DNA from: Cupriavidus necator | GTDB lineage: Bacteria; Pseudomonadota; Gammaproteobacteria; Burkholderiales; Burkholderiaceae | DNA: 64,000 bases | Direction: 5' to 3' | Assembly (NCBI RefSeq): GCF_013141915.1 | Contig: NZ_SROX01000004.1 | Coordinates: forward strand, 124,001 to 188,000 | Shown here: in pieces, positions 37,835 to 48,538 of the stretch | Position numbering within the stretch: position 1 is the stretch's first letter | Layout: each line of letters begins with the position of its first letter | Translations under genes and position numbers: made by a program | The notes under the pieces: model-generated | What the model was told of the DNA's origin: nothing | What the model saw: only the letters and a program-made list of their open reading frames with translations | The model's database searches: none

Positions 37835-37855
37835 AAAAAAAAGCCCATATCGGGC
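37835..37855 (-). terminator. Putative terminator downstream of the YcaC-like gene
   Basis: On the minus strand GCCC-GATAT-GGGC is followed by eight T residues. The stem is only four base pairs but all G-C, and it lies 115 bases after the stop codon at 37970. It also helps separate that gene from the citryl-CoA lyase operon. Confidence 0.45.
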
Positions 37856-37969
37856 GTAAGGGGGTGGATACGGAGAGAATGCAGGTCCACCCCGGAGTAC
37901 GGCACACGGAGGCCTGATGGGAGGGCAGCAAAAGCGAAAAGCTGGAGCGAATGCCGCCCTGCGTGACCG

Positions 37970-38608
37970 TCAGGTCCGGTCGTAGGAGAACTGGATGCCG
38001 GCCGTGCCACCTGTCTCGATGAAGAGGCTCATGAACGCCGGCACGGTTTCCTGGCGCGACCAGTCGCGCTGCAATTCGCAGAACAACTGGGCGACGCTGA
38101 TCATCTTGGCGCCAGCCTGCTCGATGCGGCGCAGTGCGGCCTCATGCGCAGCAACAGAAGTACCGCCCACCGCATCGACCACGACATACACCTCGTAGCC
38201 TTCTGCCAGCGCATCCAGCGCGGGGAACGTCAGGCAGGCCTCCGTCCACAGCGCGGTCATGATGAGCTTCTTGCGGCCAGTTGCCTTCACTGCCTCACGG
38301 AATTCAACGTCCTCCCACGAGTTGATGGTAGTGCGGTCGTAGGTCGGGTAGTCCTTCAGTACGGCATTCAGTTGAGGGATGGGCGGCTTGTTCAGGCCGG
38401 TCTTCACATTGACAGTCGAATGCACGATCGGCAGCTTGTAAGCCACCGCTGCCTTGGAGGTCCCGACGATATTGTTGATCAGCAATTGGCGGTCCATCGA
38501 TGCAATCGAATTCACCTGCACCGGCTGGTAGTCAATGATCACAAAGGCGGCATTCTGTGGAGTCAAGAGATGGTCTTTCTTGGGGTCGCGGATGGGTTCG
38601 CTGGCCAT
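37970..38608 (-). CDS. Isochorismatase-family cysteine hydrolase (YcaC-like)
   Basis: Cysteine hydrolase of 212 residues. The catalytic Asp sits in FVIIDYQPVQV, and the Cys in WTEACLTFPALDAL. AVKATGRKKLIMTALW and the C-terminal VAQLFCELQRDWSRQ match the YcaC subgroup, whose natural substrate is not settled. The ATG at 38608 follows CCGGAGACCATT, and the domain begins close by, so the longer frame upstream was not used. It is divergent from an ABM-type monooxygenase gene, a pairing that suggests handling of quinones or other reactive aromatics (inference). Confidence 0.87.
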   Translation of the reverse strand: MASEPIRDPKKDHLLTPQNAAFVIIDYQPVQVNSIASMDRQLLINNIVGTSKAAVAYKLPIVHSTVNVKTGLNKPPIPQLNAVLKDYPTYDRTTINSWEDVEFREAVKATGRKKLIMTALWTEACLTFPALDALAEGYEVYVVVDAVGGTSVAAHEAALRRIEQAGAKMISVAQLFCELQRDWSRQETVPAFMSLFIETGGTAGIQFSYDRT

Positions 38609-38864
38609 AATGGTCTCCGGGAAAGGGGATTGAGTGCTCGGCATGGCGTATCCGCCGCCATCGGTGAAAGACACGCTGCGGTGAGCCCTTGCAGCATATG
38701 TGAGGACGGGATACCTGCGTGATACCCGATTGCCTAACACGCCGTTCCACCTCAACGAACAGCGCTAAATGTCCTTGGCGAAATGCCTGGCTTTCTTCTA
38801 GTCTGCTCACACGCCCGAGCCATTCCCTGCAGGCCAGCATTGAACACTGGGACGCGGAGAAAAT

Positions 38865-39164
38865 ATGTCCGAAGACTTTTTTGTCCTTGTCGTGCTGGTC
38901 GCCAAGGCCGGCAGGGAAGCGGAATTGAAGCAAAAGCTTGAGGCCGTGGTCGAACCGTCGCGGCGTGATGCGGGTAACCTGCGCTACGAGCTGTTCGCAC
39001 AGCAGGACGATCCGCGCCGCTTTATCTTCGTCGAGCACTGGGAGAGCCCGCAGGCGCAGGAAGCGCATCACACGCAGACGGCGCACATCCGCCGCTTCCA
39101 GGAGGAAAGCAGCGACGCGGTGGAACGGATTGAACTGTTTTACCGAATGAAGCGTCTCGACTGA
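38865..39164 (+). CDS. Antibiotic biosynthesis monooxygenase (ABM) domain protein, YgiN-like
   Basis: A 99-residue ferredoxin-like-fold protein. FVLVVLVAKAGREAELKQKLEAVVEPSRRDAGNLRYEL and FIFVEHWESPQAQEAHHTQTAH match the putative quinol monooxygenase family. The His in AHHTQTAH is the usual conserved position. The ATG follows GCGGAGAAAAT. Its stop is 22 bases from the convergent TetR stop, and it is divergent from the YcaC-like hydrolase. It may oxidise a quinol or reactive intermediate released by the neighbouring ring-cleavage pathways. Confidence 0.85.
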   Translation: MSEDFFVLVVLVAKAGREAELKQKLEAVVEPSRRDAGNLRYELFAQQDDPRRFIFVEHWESPQAQEAHHTQTAHIRRFQEESSDAVERIELFYRMKRLD

Positions 39165-39186
39165 CCGCTCACCCCGCAGGGCTGGG

Positions 39187-39801
39187 TCATGCCACGATCA
39201 AGGCGGTCGCAGCACTGACCAGGGCATTGAACTGCGCTGCATCCGGACGCTCGCCGGTGGCAAGCGTCCGGTGCAGGACGCCCGCAATGACCATGCTGTG
39301 AAACAGTTGGCCGGCAACTTCCGGCGAAGCGTTCAGCTTTGCCCCAGCGGCCTGTTGATGGGCCAGATAGTCAGCCACATATTGGCACGACGCCAGCGGC
39401 CCACGCGCATACCAGACTTGTCCGATCTGAGGAAAGCGGCGCGCCTCGGCAATGATCAGCCGCAGGAATGCCAGGTGGCTGTCCTGAAGCAGGGATTCCA
39501 GAAAATTGTGGGCGATCGTGCGCAGGCCTTGCGCGGTACTGCCATGTGACAGGTCGACCTGCTCGGCCTTTTCCAGGAAGCGGTCGCACAACGCCTCTAC
39601 CACCGCGACAAACAAACCGTCCTTGCCACCGAAGTAGCTATAGACATTGGTCTTGGAACCTCCGCTCGCCTTGACGATCTCGTCCACGCTCACGCCATCG
39701 TAGCCGTGTGCAAGAAACAGGGCGGCCGCTGCGTCAAGTATGGCCGCGCGCTTGGCCTCGCCGCGACGCGTGATCCGCACGGGGGGGGTATCTGCGGACA
39801 T
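39187..39801 (-). CDS. TetR/AcrR-family transcriptional regulator
   Basis: Repressor of 204 residues. The N-terminal HTH contains ILDAAAALFLAHGYDGVSVDEIVKASGGSKTNVYSYFGGKDGLF, and the remainder is the ligand domain. The ATG at 39801 gives the standard TetR length; a longer frame upstream carries no family features. A run of eight C residues within codons 7-9 (39781-39788 on the plus strand) is a possible slippage site. A palindrome at 39967-39982, about 166 bases upstream, is its probable operator, with a relative at 37785. Confidence 0.88.
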   Translation of the reverse strand: MSADTPPVRITRRGEAKRAAILDAAAALFLAHGYDGVSVDEIVKASGGSKTNVYSYFGGKDGLFVAVVEALCDRFLEKAEQVDLSHGSTAQGLRTIAHNFLESLLQDSHLAFLRLIIAEARRFPQIGQVWYARGPLASCQYVADYLAHQQAAGAKLNASPEVAGQLFHSMVIAGVLHRTLATGERPDAAQFNALVSAATALIVA

Positions 39802-39958
39802 GGTGGGATTTGGCGTTGGCGAGGGCGTGGGTTTCACAAACTGTCCGGTACAAGGTAGCTGATGACAGACGGCTGGTCTGCGACTGGCGCAGTCTACCAA
39901 AGGACCGCTTCTCTCTCGACTTCGCTCCGGGCCCGCATCAACAGGCGCAAGCCAATCA

Positions 39959-39991
39959 AACAGTACCATACCGTACGGTTTGTGCTATAGT
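39959..39991 (+). promoter_or_regulatory. Candidate TetR operator and promoter before the secreted repeat protein
   Basis: AACAGTACCATACCGTACGG contains the perfect palindrome ACCGTACGGT (39970-39979), extended by CA and TG flanks. TATAGT at 39986-39991 is a good -10 box for plus-strand transcription of the gene at 40064, so a protein bound here would block it. AACAGTACC-NN-ACCGT recurs at 44387-44402. Confidence 0.55.
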
Positions 39992-40063
39992 GACCCGCAC
40001 GGAGTGACACCTCGACCCGCCGCTCCCCCTTTCTCGCAATGTCTTTCTCCAGAGGAGCCCCTG

Positions 40064-40384
40064 ATGAAATCTGTATCCGTGGCCGCCGCGACCCTGCTGA
40101 TCACCATGACCGCAGTCCATGCCGCCCAACGCCACCCCGACACATTTGCCGACGGCGCGCATGCCGGCAACGAATTGTCATCACTTGCCGCCCGGTCGGC
40201 GCCACCGGGTCTGCTCGAGGAGCAGTTCCGCACGCTCGCCGTGCGAACGGCCGATCCGTACACGGATGGCGCAGTTCGCAAGACCGATCCCTTCGGGGAT
40301 GGCGCAGCGCGGCCAGCCCATCCGTTCACCGACGGCGCCCTTGCCAGCCTTGGAACTGCCGACCCGTTTTCTGATGGCGCCTGA
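40064..40384 (+). CDS. Small exported protein with DPFxDGA repeats
   Basis: A 106-residue protein of unknown function. The signal peptide MKSVSVAAATLLITMTAVHA ends AHAA. The C-terminal half carries DPYTDGA (64-70), DPFGDGA (75-81), HPFTDGA (86-92) and DPFSDGA (100-106), with a divergent TFADGA at 27-32. The spacing is 11, 11 and 14 residues, and the protein ends exactly on the last copy. GAGGAG before the ATG supports translation. Asp-rich short repeats suggest metal or surface binding, but this is speculation. Similar small repeat proteins occur, as I recall, in Burkholderiaceae. Confidence 0.75.
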   Translation: MKSVSVAAATLLITMTAVHAAQRHPDTFADGAHAGNELSSLAARSAPPGLLEEQFRTLAVRTADPYTDGAVRKTDPFGDGAARPAHPFTDGALASLGTADPFSDGA

Positions 40385-40584
40385 TGTCCTGAAAACTACG
40401 GCTAGTGCGTCCGATCCCGCCATCAGTGACCAGATCCGGCGTTTCCCCACGCCGAACAGCGCATTCGCCGTGGCGCGGCTTACCAGGCCGCGGCGCGAAT
40501 GCTAGTCTTCTTTTTTCGCCCTCCCTTGCCGCGGCGTCCGTCCGCCCCCTTTTGCCTGCATTTTCAGGCTGACAGGAGACCACC

Positions 40585-43260
<2,676 letters not shown>

Positions 43261-43277
43261 CCTCGGTGATGCGGCGC

Positions 43278-44255
43278 TCAACGCTCGGCACCGACCTGAA
43301 CCAGGTGGGGTCGGGGTGCCGGGCGCTGGATTTCCCAAGGCGGCGGAGACAGCGCAGCTTGCAGGAACTGCACCAGCGCCCGGAGTCTGGTCGAGCCGAA
43401 AGCGCTGCGTGGATACACGGCGAAAATCCCGTCGTCCAGCGGCGTGGCACCAGGGTGCACCTCGACCAGGCGCCCCGCCAGCAGATCCTCCCACACAATG
43501 AAGCGCGGCAGCACTGCCAGGCCATATCCGGCCAGTGCGGCATCACGCAGGACTTCTCCATTGTTGGCGGTGAAAACACCCCGGGGAGCCAGGCTCCTCG
43601 ATTTGGGGGGCGGCAACTGCTGCGAATCCGCCTCGCCGGCGCTGAAAGCCCAGACCTGGCCAGGAGGCGAATTGCTGTAGGCCAGGCACGCGTGCCTGGT
43701 GATGTCATCGACCGTGGCAGGCACGCCGCAGCGTTCGGCATACGCCGGACTGCAGCACAGCACGCGACGGCTGACAGCGAGCTTGCGGGCAATCAGTGCA
43801 CTGTCATCCAGCCTGGTGATGCGGATTGCCATGTCATAGCGTTCATAGCCCGTGTCTACCAGGCGGTCATCCAACTCCAGAAACAGATGCAGTCGCGGAT
43901 TGGCCTTGCCAAATTCGGTAATGATCGGCGAAAGGAAACGCGTGCCAAAGCTCATCGGCGCCAGGATGCGCAACTCACCGCACAACTCACCGGACCTTTC
44001 CGAAACGCCCTGCGCAGCATGGTTAAGCTGGCTCATGGCGGCCCGCGCCTGCTCATAGAAATAGCGCCCGCTGTCTGATGGCTGGACGCGCCGCGTGGAA
44101 CGCTGCAACAGCGAGGCCCCAAGTTCGCGCTCGAGATCGCTGATGCGCTTGCTGATCACGGATTTCGACAAACCCAGGTATCGGGCCGCGGCACTGATTC
44201 CTCCAAGTTCGACGGCAAGCAGGTAAGCCTGGATATCCTCGGTGCGTAGCGACAT
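43278..44255 (-). CDS. LysR-family transcriptional regulator
   Basis: Regulator of 325 residues. The N-terminal HTH is LGGISAAARYLGLSKSVISKRISDLERELG, and the effector domain follows. It resembles the CrgA/AaeR-like group in its DDRLVDTGYERYDMAIRITRL and AFSAGEADSQQLPPPK stretches. It converges with the AceE gene, its stop lying 17 bases from the aceE stop, so it could regulate aceE or genes elsewhere. An AACAGTACCGCACCGT element lies 132 bases upstream of its start. Confidence 0.9.
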   Translation of the reverse strand: MSLRTEDIQAYLLAVELGGISAAARYLGLSKSVISKRISDLERELGASLLQRSTRRVQPSDSGRYFYEQARAAMSQLNHAAQGVSERSGELCGELRILAPMSFGTRFLSPIITEFGKANPRLHLFLELDDRLVDTGYERYDMAIRITRLDDSALIARKLAVSRRVLCCSPAYAERCGVPATVDDITRHACLAYSNSPPGQVWAFSAGEADSQQLPPPKSRSLAPRGVFTANNGEVLRDAALAGYGLAVLPRFIVWEDLLAGRLVEVHPGATPLDDGIFAVYPRSAFGSTRLRALVQFLQAALSPPPWEIQRPAPRPHLVQVGAER

Positions 44256-44608
44256 GTCCTTGTCCTGTATTTGGTTTGGTGTGGCTCCGCAAGAACGCCG
44301 CGGCGATGCCGCTTCACCGGCAATGCCGGCATCGTGGCTGGTTGGGTAAAAGCTTACTGTTGGATGGAGTCCTTCTGTAGGTTAAAAACAGTACCGCACC
44401 GTTCTATTCGATGAACGATAAAGTGCTGTGCAGGCTTCACGTTCACCACCGTGCCGGGCGCGCCGGCCAGATTCGGTCAAACCGTGCCACGAACTCACCG
44501 AGCCTGGCGTCCGGGGCGGTTGCATCTTCATCGATCGAGCATTGGACGGTGGTAGCGGACCCCGACGCCGCGGCGGGATTGAGGGCCCGGAACGTGCGAG
44601 CCCGATAG
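44256..44608. other. Intergenic region upstream of the LysR gene
   Basis: 353 bases with no credible gene. The plus-strand frame at 44411-44608 has no ribosome binding site or family features. The only structure I see is the operator-like AACAGTACCGCACCGT at 44387-44402, in an AT-richer stretch that probably contains the LysR promoter. Confidence 0.6.
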
Positions 44609-45724
44609 TCAGGCCGCCTTCCAGGCGCCGCCAGGGTGGCCGCCGCCGATTGCGGCCAGGATCTCGCCTGTGTGCTGGCCCCGCAGCGGGATGGCGCCGG
44701 CCATCATGGCCTTGCCGTCAAACCGCGGCGCGGGCGCCGCCTGCAGCTGGCCGTCCGCCTCGAAGTAGACCCCTCGGGCAGCCAGATGCGGATGGCCGGC
44801 CGCCTCTTCAGGGCTCAGCACGGGGCCGAAGCAGACGTCGGTGTTTTCCAGCAGCGCGCACCATTGCGCGCGCGTCCTGGTGGCAAACAGCTCTTCAAGC
44901 TGCCGATGCAGTGTCGGCCAATGCTCGCGGTCCCATTGGCAGGCAAAGCACGGATCGTCTGTCAGGCCGAGCTTTTCCAGCAACAGCGCATAGAACTGCG
45001 GCTCGATCGAGCCGAGCGTGACGAAATTGCCGTCCGCGCAGCGGTAGGTCGAGTAGAAATGCGAGGCGTCATGGACGTTGCTGCCGCGCGCGCCGGTAAT
45101 GTAGCCCTTGCGGCGCGTTGACAGCAACAGCTGCAGCATATGCGCCGAACCGTCGACGATCGAGGCGTCGACCACGGTCCCCTTGCCGGTGACGCGCGCG
45201 TTGAGGATTCCTGACAGTAGTCCCACCGCCAGGTAAAGCGCGCCGCCGCCGACGTCGCCGACTACGGTAATGGCCGACGAAGGCGCTTCTGCCGGCGTGC
45301 CATGGTAGTACAGCGCGCCAGAGAGCGAGATGTAGTTGTTGTCATGGCCCGCTGCCTGCGCCAGCGGGCCGGTCTGTCCCCAGCCGGTCATGCGTCCGTA
45401 GACCAGTCGCGGGTTGCGCGCTTGGCAAACCTCGGGGCCCAGCCCGAGCCGCTCCATGACGCCAGGACGCATGCCCTCGATCAGGGCATCGGCATCCTGG
45501 ACAAGCGCCAGCACCAGCTCGCGCCCTTCGGTCGTCTTCAGGTCGGCAACCACCGAGCGCTTGCCCCGGTTCAGCACATAGCCTTCCGTCGACGGCATTG
45601 CGTCCCGGGCCGGCACCGCACGCTCCACCGCTATCACATCGGCGCCAAGATCGGCGAGGTGCATTGCGCAGAACGGACCTGGGCCGATTCCGCAAATCTC
45701 CACAACTTTCACACCGGAAAGCAT
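44609..45724 (-). CDS. CaiB/BaiF family CoA-transferase or alpha-methylacyl-CoA racemase
   Basis: Family III CoA-transferase fold, 371 residues. It opens with LSGVKVVEICGIGPGPFCAMHLADLGADVIAVER and has NRGKRSVVADLKT and YGRMTGWGQTGPLAQAAGHD. The GDVGGGALYLAVGLL segment holds the catalytic Asp region. The sequence resembles alpha-methylacyl-CoA racemases, which invert the 2-methyl centre of branched acyl-CoAs, more than simple CoA-transferases. It ends the long acid-degradation operon. Together with the ligase and dehydrogenase it suggests an alpha-methyl-branched acid substrate (inference). Confidence 0.88.
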   Translation of the reverse strand: MLSGVKVVEICGIGPGPFCAMHLADLGADVIAVERAVPARDAMPSTEGYVLNRGKRSVVADLKTTEGRELVLALVQDADALIEGMRPGVMERLGLGPEVCQARNPRLVYGRMTGWGQTGPLAQAAGHDNNYISLSGALYYHGTPAEAPSSAITVVGDVGGGALYLAVGLLSGILNARVTGKGTVVDASIVDGSAHMLQLLLSTRRKGYITGARGSNVHDASHFYSTYRCADGNFVTLGSIEPQFYALLLEKLGLTDDPCFACQWDREHWPTLHRQLEELFATRTRAQWCALLENTDVCFGPVLSPEEAAGHPHLAARGVYFEADGQLQAAPAPRFDGKAMMAGAIPLRGQHTGEILAAIGGGHPGGAWKAA

Positions 45725-45781
45725 GAGCGATTCTCCCGGTTCAGGATGATTGGCACAGTGTTACCCCTCAAACAAATGGGG

Positions 45782-46192
45782 TCAGTCGGTCAGTTCAAAC
45801 TGCGGCAGCCTCACCTCGGCGCTCGCCTCCTCGAACACCACCCGCACGCGCTTGCCGATAGCGATGGCCTCGGGCGATCCGTTGAGGATGTTCGCCATCA
45901 TGCGCACCCCTTCGTCAAGTTCGACGATGGCAACGGCGTAGGGCAGCCGCGCCTTCATGAAGGCGTTGGGTGCGCGATGGTTGACCGTGAAGGTATAGAT
46001 CGAGCCAAAGCCGGAAACCTCGGTCCAGTCGACCTGGTCCGATCCGCAACCAAGACAAAGCGTACGCGGATAGAACTGGCGGTGACCGCAGGCGCGGCAG
46101 CCTTGCACCACCAGTCGACCCTGCGCGGCAGCCTGCCAGTAGCCTTCGGTAATCTCGGTGGGACGCGGCAGGGGACGTTGTGCTTCGCTCAT
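45782..46192 (-). CDS. Zn-ribbon/OB-fold protein (DUF35 family)
   Basis: A 136-residue protein with four zinc-ribbon cysteines in CRACG and LCLGCG, followed by an OB-fold (FGSIYTFTVNHRAPNAF). DUF35 proteins pair with thiolase-fold enzymes, including Ltp2-type aldolases in steroid side-chain degradation, and are needed for their activity or stability. Its start lies 3 bases past the thiolase-family stop, so the two proteins are likely made together and form a complex. Confidence 0.9.
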   Translation of the reverse strand: MSEAQRPLPRPTEITEGYWQAAAQGRLVVQGCRACGHRQFYPRTLCLGCGSDQVDWTEVSGFGSIYTFTVNHRAPNAFMKARLPYAVAIVELDEGVRMMANILNGSPEAIAIGKRVRVVFEEASAEVRLPQFELTD

Positions 46193-46195
46193 GCT

Positions 46196-47356
46196 TCAGA
46201 CTCCGAGAATCATGGTGGTGTTGCAGGAAAAGACCAGTCCGGGCGCATGGCACAGCGCCAGCTCGGCATCAGGCAATTGCCGCTCGCCGCACTCCCCGCG
46301 CAGCTGGCGCACAGCCTCGATCAGCACAAACATGCCAAACATGCCCGGGTGCCCATAGGAGAGGCCGCCGCCGGAGGTGTTGATGGGAAAGCGCCCACCG
46401 GGTCCGAGTGCCCCGTCGGCGACGAAGGCACCGCCCTCGCCTCGCTTGCAGAAGCCAAGTTCTTCCAATGACTGGATGACACCAATGGTGAAGTGGTCAT
46501 AGATCTGCACCACGTCGATGTCTTCGCGGGTGACGCCGGCCATATGGAAAGCTTCGTCCGCGGTCTCGGCGACGCGGGTGTCCAGCCAGTCGGCCGTGCT
46601 GAACGGGGTGTAGTGGTGCGAGAAGGTTTCGGCCGCGCCCACCACGTAGACCGGCTTCGACTTCAGGTCACGGGCGCGCTCCGCTGACGTGATAATCAAT
46701 GCGCCACCGCCATCCGTGACCAGGCAGCAGTCACGCATACGCAGCGGCGATGCGATCACGGGCGACGCCATCACCTCCTCGATGCTGGTTTCCTCGCGCC
46801 GGTACGCCTTCGGATTCAGTTGTGCCCAGCGACGCGCCGCCACTGCCACCTCGGCCAGATCCCGGGACGTGGTGCCGTAGCGGTGCATGTGCAACTGGGC
46901 CACCATGGCGTAGTAGCCAATCGGGCTGAGCTGGCCATAGGGCGCAATGAACTGGCCACGCGGCGAGTCCGGCGTATCTGCAGCAACGGCGCCGCTCTTG
47001 CGCGAGCCGTCGGACAGCTGCGTACTGCCATAGGTTACCAGCGCCACCGAACACATGCCGGCGGCAATGGCGGCCATCGCGTGGCGGATATGCATCAGGT
47101 TGGACATGCCCCCCACGTTGCTGGAATCGACATACCTTGGCTGGATACCGAGGTATTCGGCCAGCTGCACGGTGGCAAACCGGTCATCGGTATGCGCAAA
47201 GACGGCATCCACATCGCGCAGCGACAGCCCCGCGTCCTGCAGGGCCAGCCGTGCGGCCTGTGCCTGCAATTCCAACGCCGTCTTGCCGGGTACCTTGCCC
47301 AGGTCGGATTCCGCGGCGCCGACGATGGCGACCGAGCGAGAAAGGTTCTTGGTCAT
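46196..47356 (-). CDS. Thiolase-fold protein of the SCP2/Ltp2 type, lacking the usual nucleophilic Cys
   Basis: Thiolase-superfamily enzyme of 386 residues. At the position where thiolases have an active cysteine, the sequence reads YVDSSNVGGMSNLMH (residues 75-89) with no Cys. The C-terminal GLSYGHPGMFG keeps a conserved His. This pattern fits the Ltp2-type subgroup, which performs retro-aldol cleavage of beta-hydroxyacyl-CoAs rather than thiolysis and works with a DUF35 partner, present immediately downstream. The ATG at 47356 begins MTKNLSRSVAIVGAAESD; the longer upstream frame was not used. Function by homology, not tested. Confidence 0.85.
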   Translation of the reverse strand: MTKNLSRSVAIVGAAESDLGKVPGKTALELQAQAARLALQDAGLSLRDVDAVFAHTDDRFATVQLAEYLGIQPRYVDSSNVGGMSNLMHIRHAMAAIAAGMCSVALVTYGSTQLSDGSRKSGAVAADTPDSPRGQFIAPYGQLSPIGYYAMVAQLHMHRYGTTSRDLAEVAVAARRWAQLNPKAYRREETSIEEVMASPVIASPLRMRDCCLVTDGGGALIITSAERARDLKSKPVYVVGAAETFSHHYTPFSTADWLDTRVAETADEAFHMAGVTREDIDVVQIYDHFTIGVIQSLEELGFCKRGEGGAFVADGALGPGGRFPINTSGGGLSYGHPGMFGMFVLIEAVRQLRGECGERQLPDAELALCHAPGLVFSCNTTMILGV

Positions 47357-47363
47357 GGTGATT

Positions 47364-48524
47364 TCAGAGTGCGCGCGCGATGACTTCGCGCATGATTTCG
47401 GCCGAACCGCCGTAGATCCGGTTTGGACGCACGTCGGTGTAGGCACGGGCGATGGGGTATTCGCGCATATAGCCGTAGCCGCCAAAGAACTGCATCAGGT
47501 CATCGATGGCCCGCGTGGCCTCGCCGGCCCAGAATTTGGCCATGGCGGCACCATCGGGCGTCAGCGTGCCGGACAGGTATTGTTCAAGGCAGCTGTCGAC
47601 GAAGGCACGCGTGGCACACGCATGCGTCTTGATTTCGGCCAGGCGGAAGCGAATGAACTGGTTCTCGATCAGCGCCTTGTCGAAGGCACGGCGTTCCTTG
47701 ACATGCGCGATGGTCCAGTCAAGCGCCACCTCCAGCGCCACGGCGCAACGCAAGGCGATCAGCAGGCGCTCGCGCACCAGGCCGCTCATGGCGTAGCCGA
47801 AGCCGGCATTGCGCTCGCCGACCAGCATGTCGTCCGGCACGAAGACGTCCTCGAAGAAAAGCTCAGCGGTGTCCTGGGCCTTCTGGCCGATCTTGTCCAG
47901 CAGGCGGCCGCGGCTGAATCCGGGGCTGGTGGTGTCGACCCAGAACAGGCTGATGCCGCGCGCACCGGCGGCCGGATCTGTCTTGGCGAACACCAGCACG
48001 CGGTCAGCGTGGTAGCCGTTGGTGATAAAGGTCTTCTGGCCGTTGAGCCGGTAACCACCAGCCACCGTGACTGCGCTGGTGCGGATGGCCTTCAGGTCGC
48101 TACCCGCCCCCGGCTCGGTCATCGCGATCGATCCAACCACATCGCCGCTGGCCATGCGCGGCAGGAACTCACTTTTCTGCGCCTCGGTGCCGAACTCCAG
48201 CAGGTACGGCGCGACGTTCTCCGAGTGCGTGGTAAATCCGGTCACGCCGCTGGCCAGGGCCCGGGCGATCTCTTCCACCACAATGGCACTGTGCAAGAAG
48301 TCCCCGCCGGCACCGCCGTAGGCTTCGGGCAATCCGGGGCACAGCAGGCCGTGGGCGCCGGCATCGCGCCAAAGATCGCGCGGAACCAGGCCAGCGGCTT
48401 CCCATTCGGGGTGTCCGGGCATGACTTTGTCAGCCAGGAAACGGGCGACGCTGTCGCGATACATCTCGTGCTCCGGCGCGAACATCTTGCGCGGCGCGTG
48501 GTAGCTGGCTTCTTGTCGAGACAT
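47364..48524 (-). CDS. Acyl-CoA dehydrogenase
   Basis: FAD enzyme of 386 residues introducing the 2,3-double bond into an acyl-CoA. Motifs: MTEPGAGSDLKAIRTSAV, GQKTFITNGYHAD, the Q-FGGYGYMREYPI flavin segment and RIYGGSAEIMREVI at the C-terminus. The YGG in place of the YEG seen in medium-chain enzymes is common in long- and branched-chain types, whose catalytic base lies elsewhere. The ATG at 48524 is 14 bases after the CoA ligase stop. It is the second enzyme of the operon's beta-oxidation-like sequence. Confidence 0.93.
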   Translation of the reverse strand: MSRQEASYHAPRKMFAPEHEMYRDSVARFLADKVMPGHPEWEAAGLVPRDLWRDAGAHGLLCPGLPEAYGGAGGDFLHSAIVVEEIARALASGVTGFTTHSENVAPYLLEFGTEAQKSEFLPRMASGDVVGSIAMTEPGAGSDLKAIRTSAVTVAGGYRLNGQKTFITNGYHADRVLVFAKTDPAAGARGISLFWVDTTSPGFSRGRLLDKIGQKAQDTAELFFEDVFVPDDMLVGERNAGFGYAMSGLVRERLLIALRCAVALEVALDWTIAHVKERRAFDKALIENQFIRFRLAEIKTHACATRAFVDSCLEQYLSGTLTPDGAAMAKFWAGEATRAIDDLMQFFGGYGYMREYPIARAYTDVRPNRIYGGSAEIMREVIARAL

Positions 48525-48538
48525 GGCATCCGGTGCGC

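Noticed and set aside
37717..38010. 97-residue minus-strand frame between the YcaC-like and citryl-CoA-lyase genes
   Set aside because: It crosses a hairpin-T terminator and an operator-like site and shows no protein-like pattern.
44411..44608. Short plus-strand frame in the gap before the CaiB gene
   Set aside because: No ribosome binding site or family features; its composition matches intergenic DNA.
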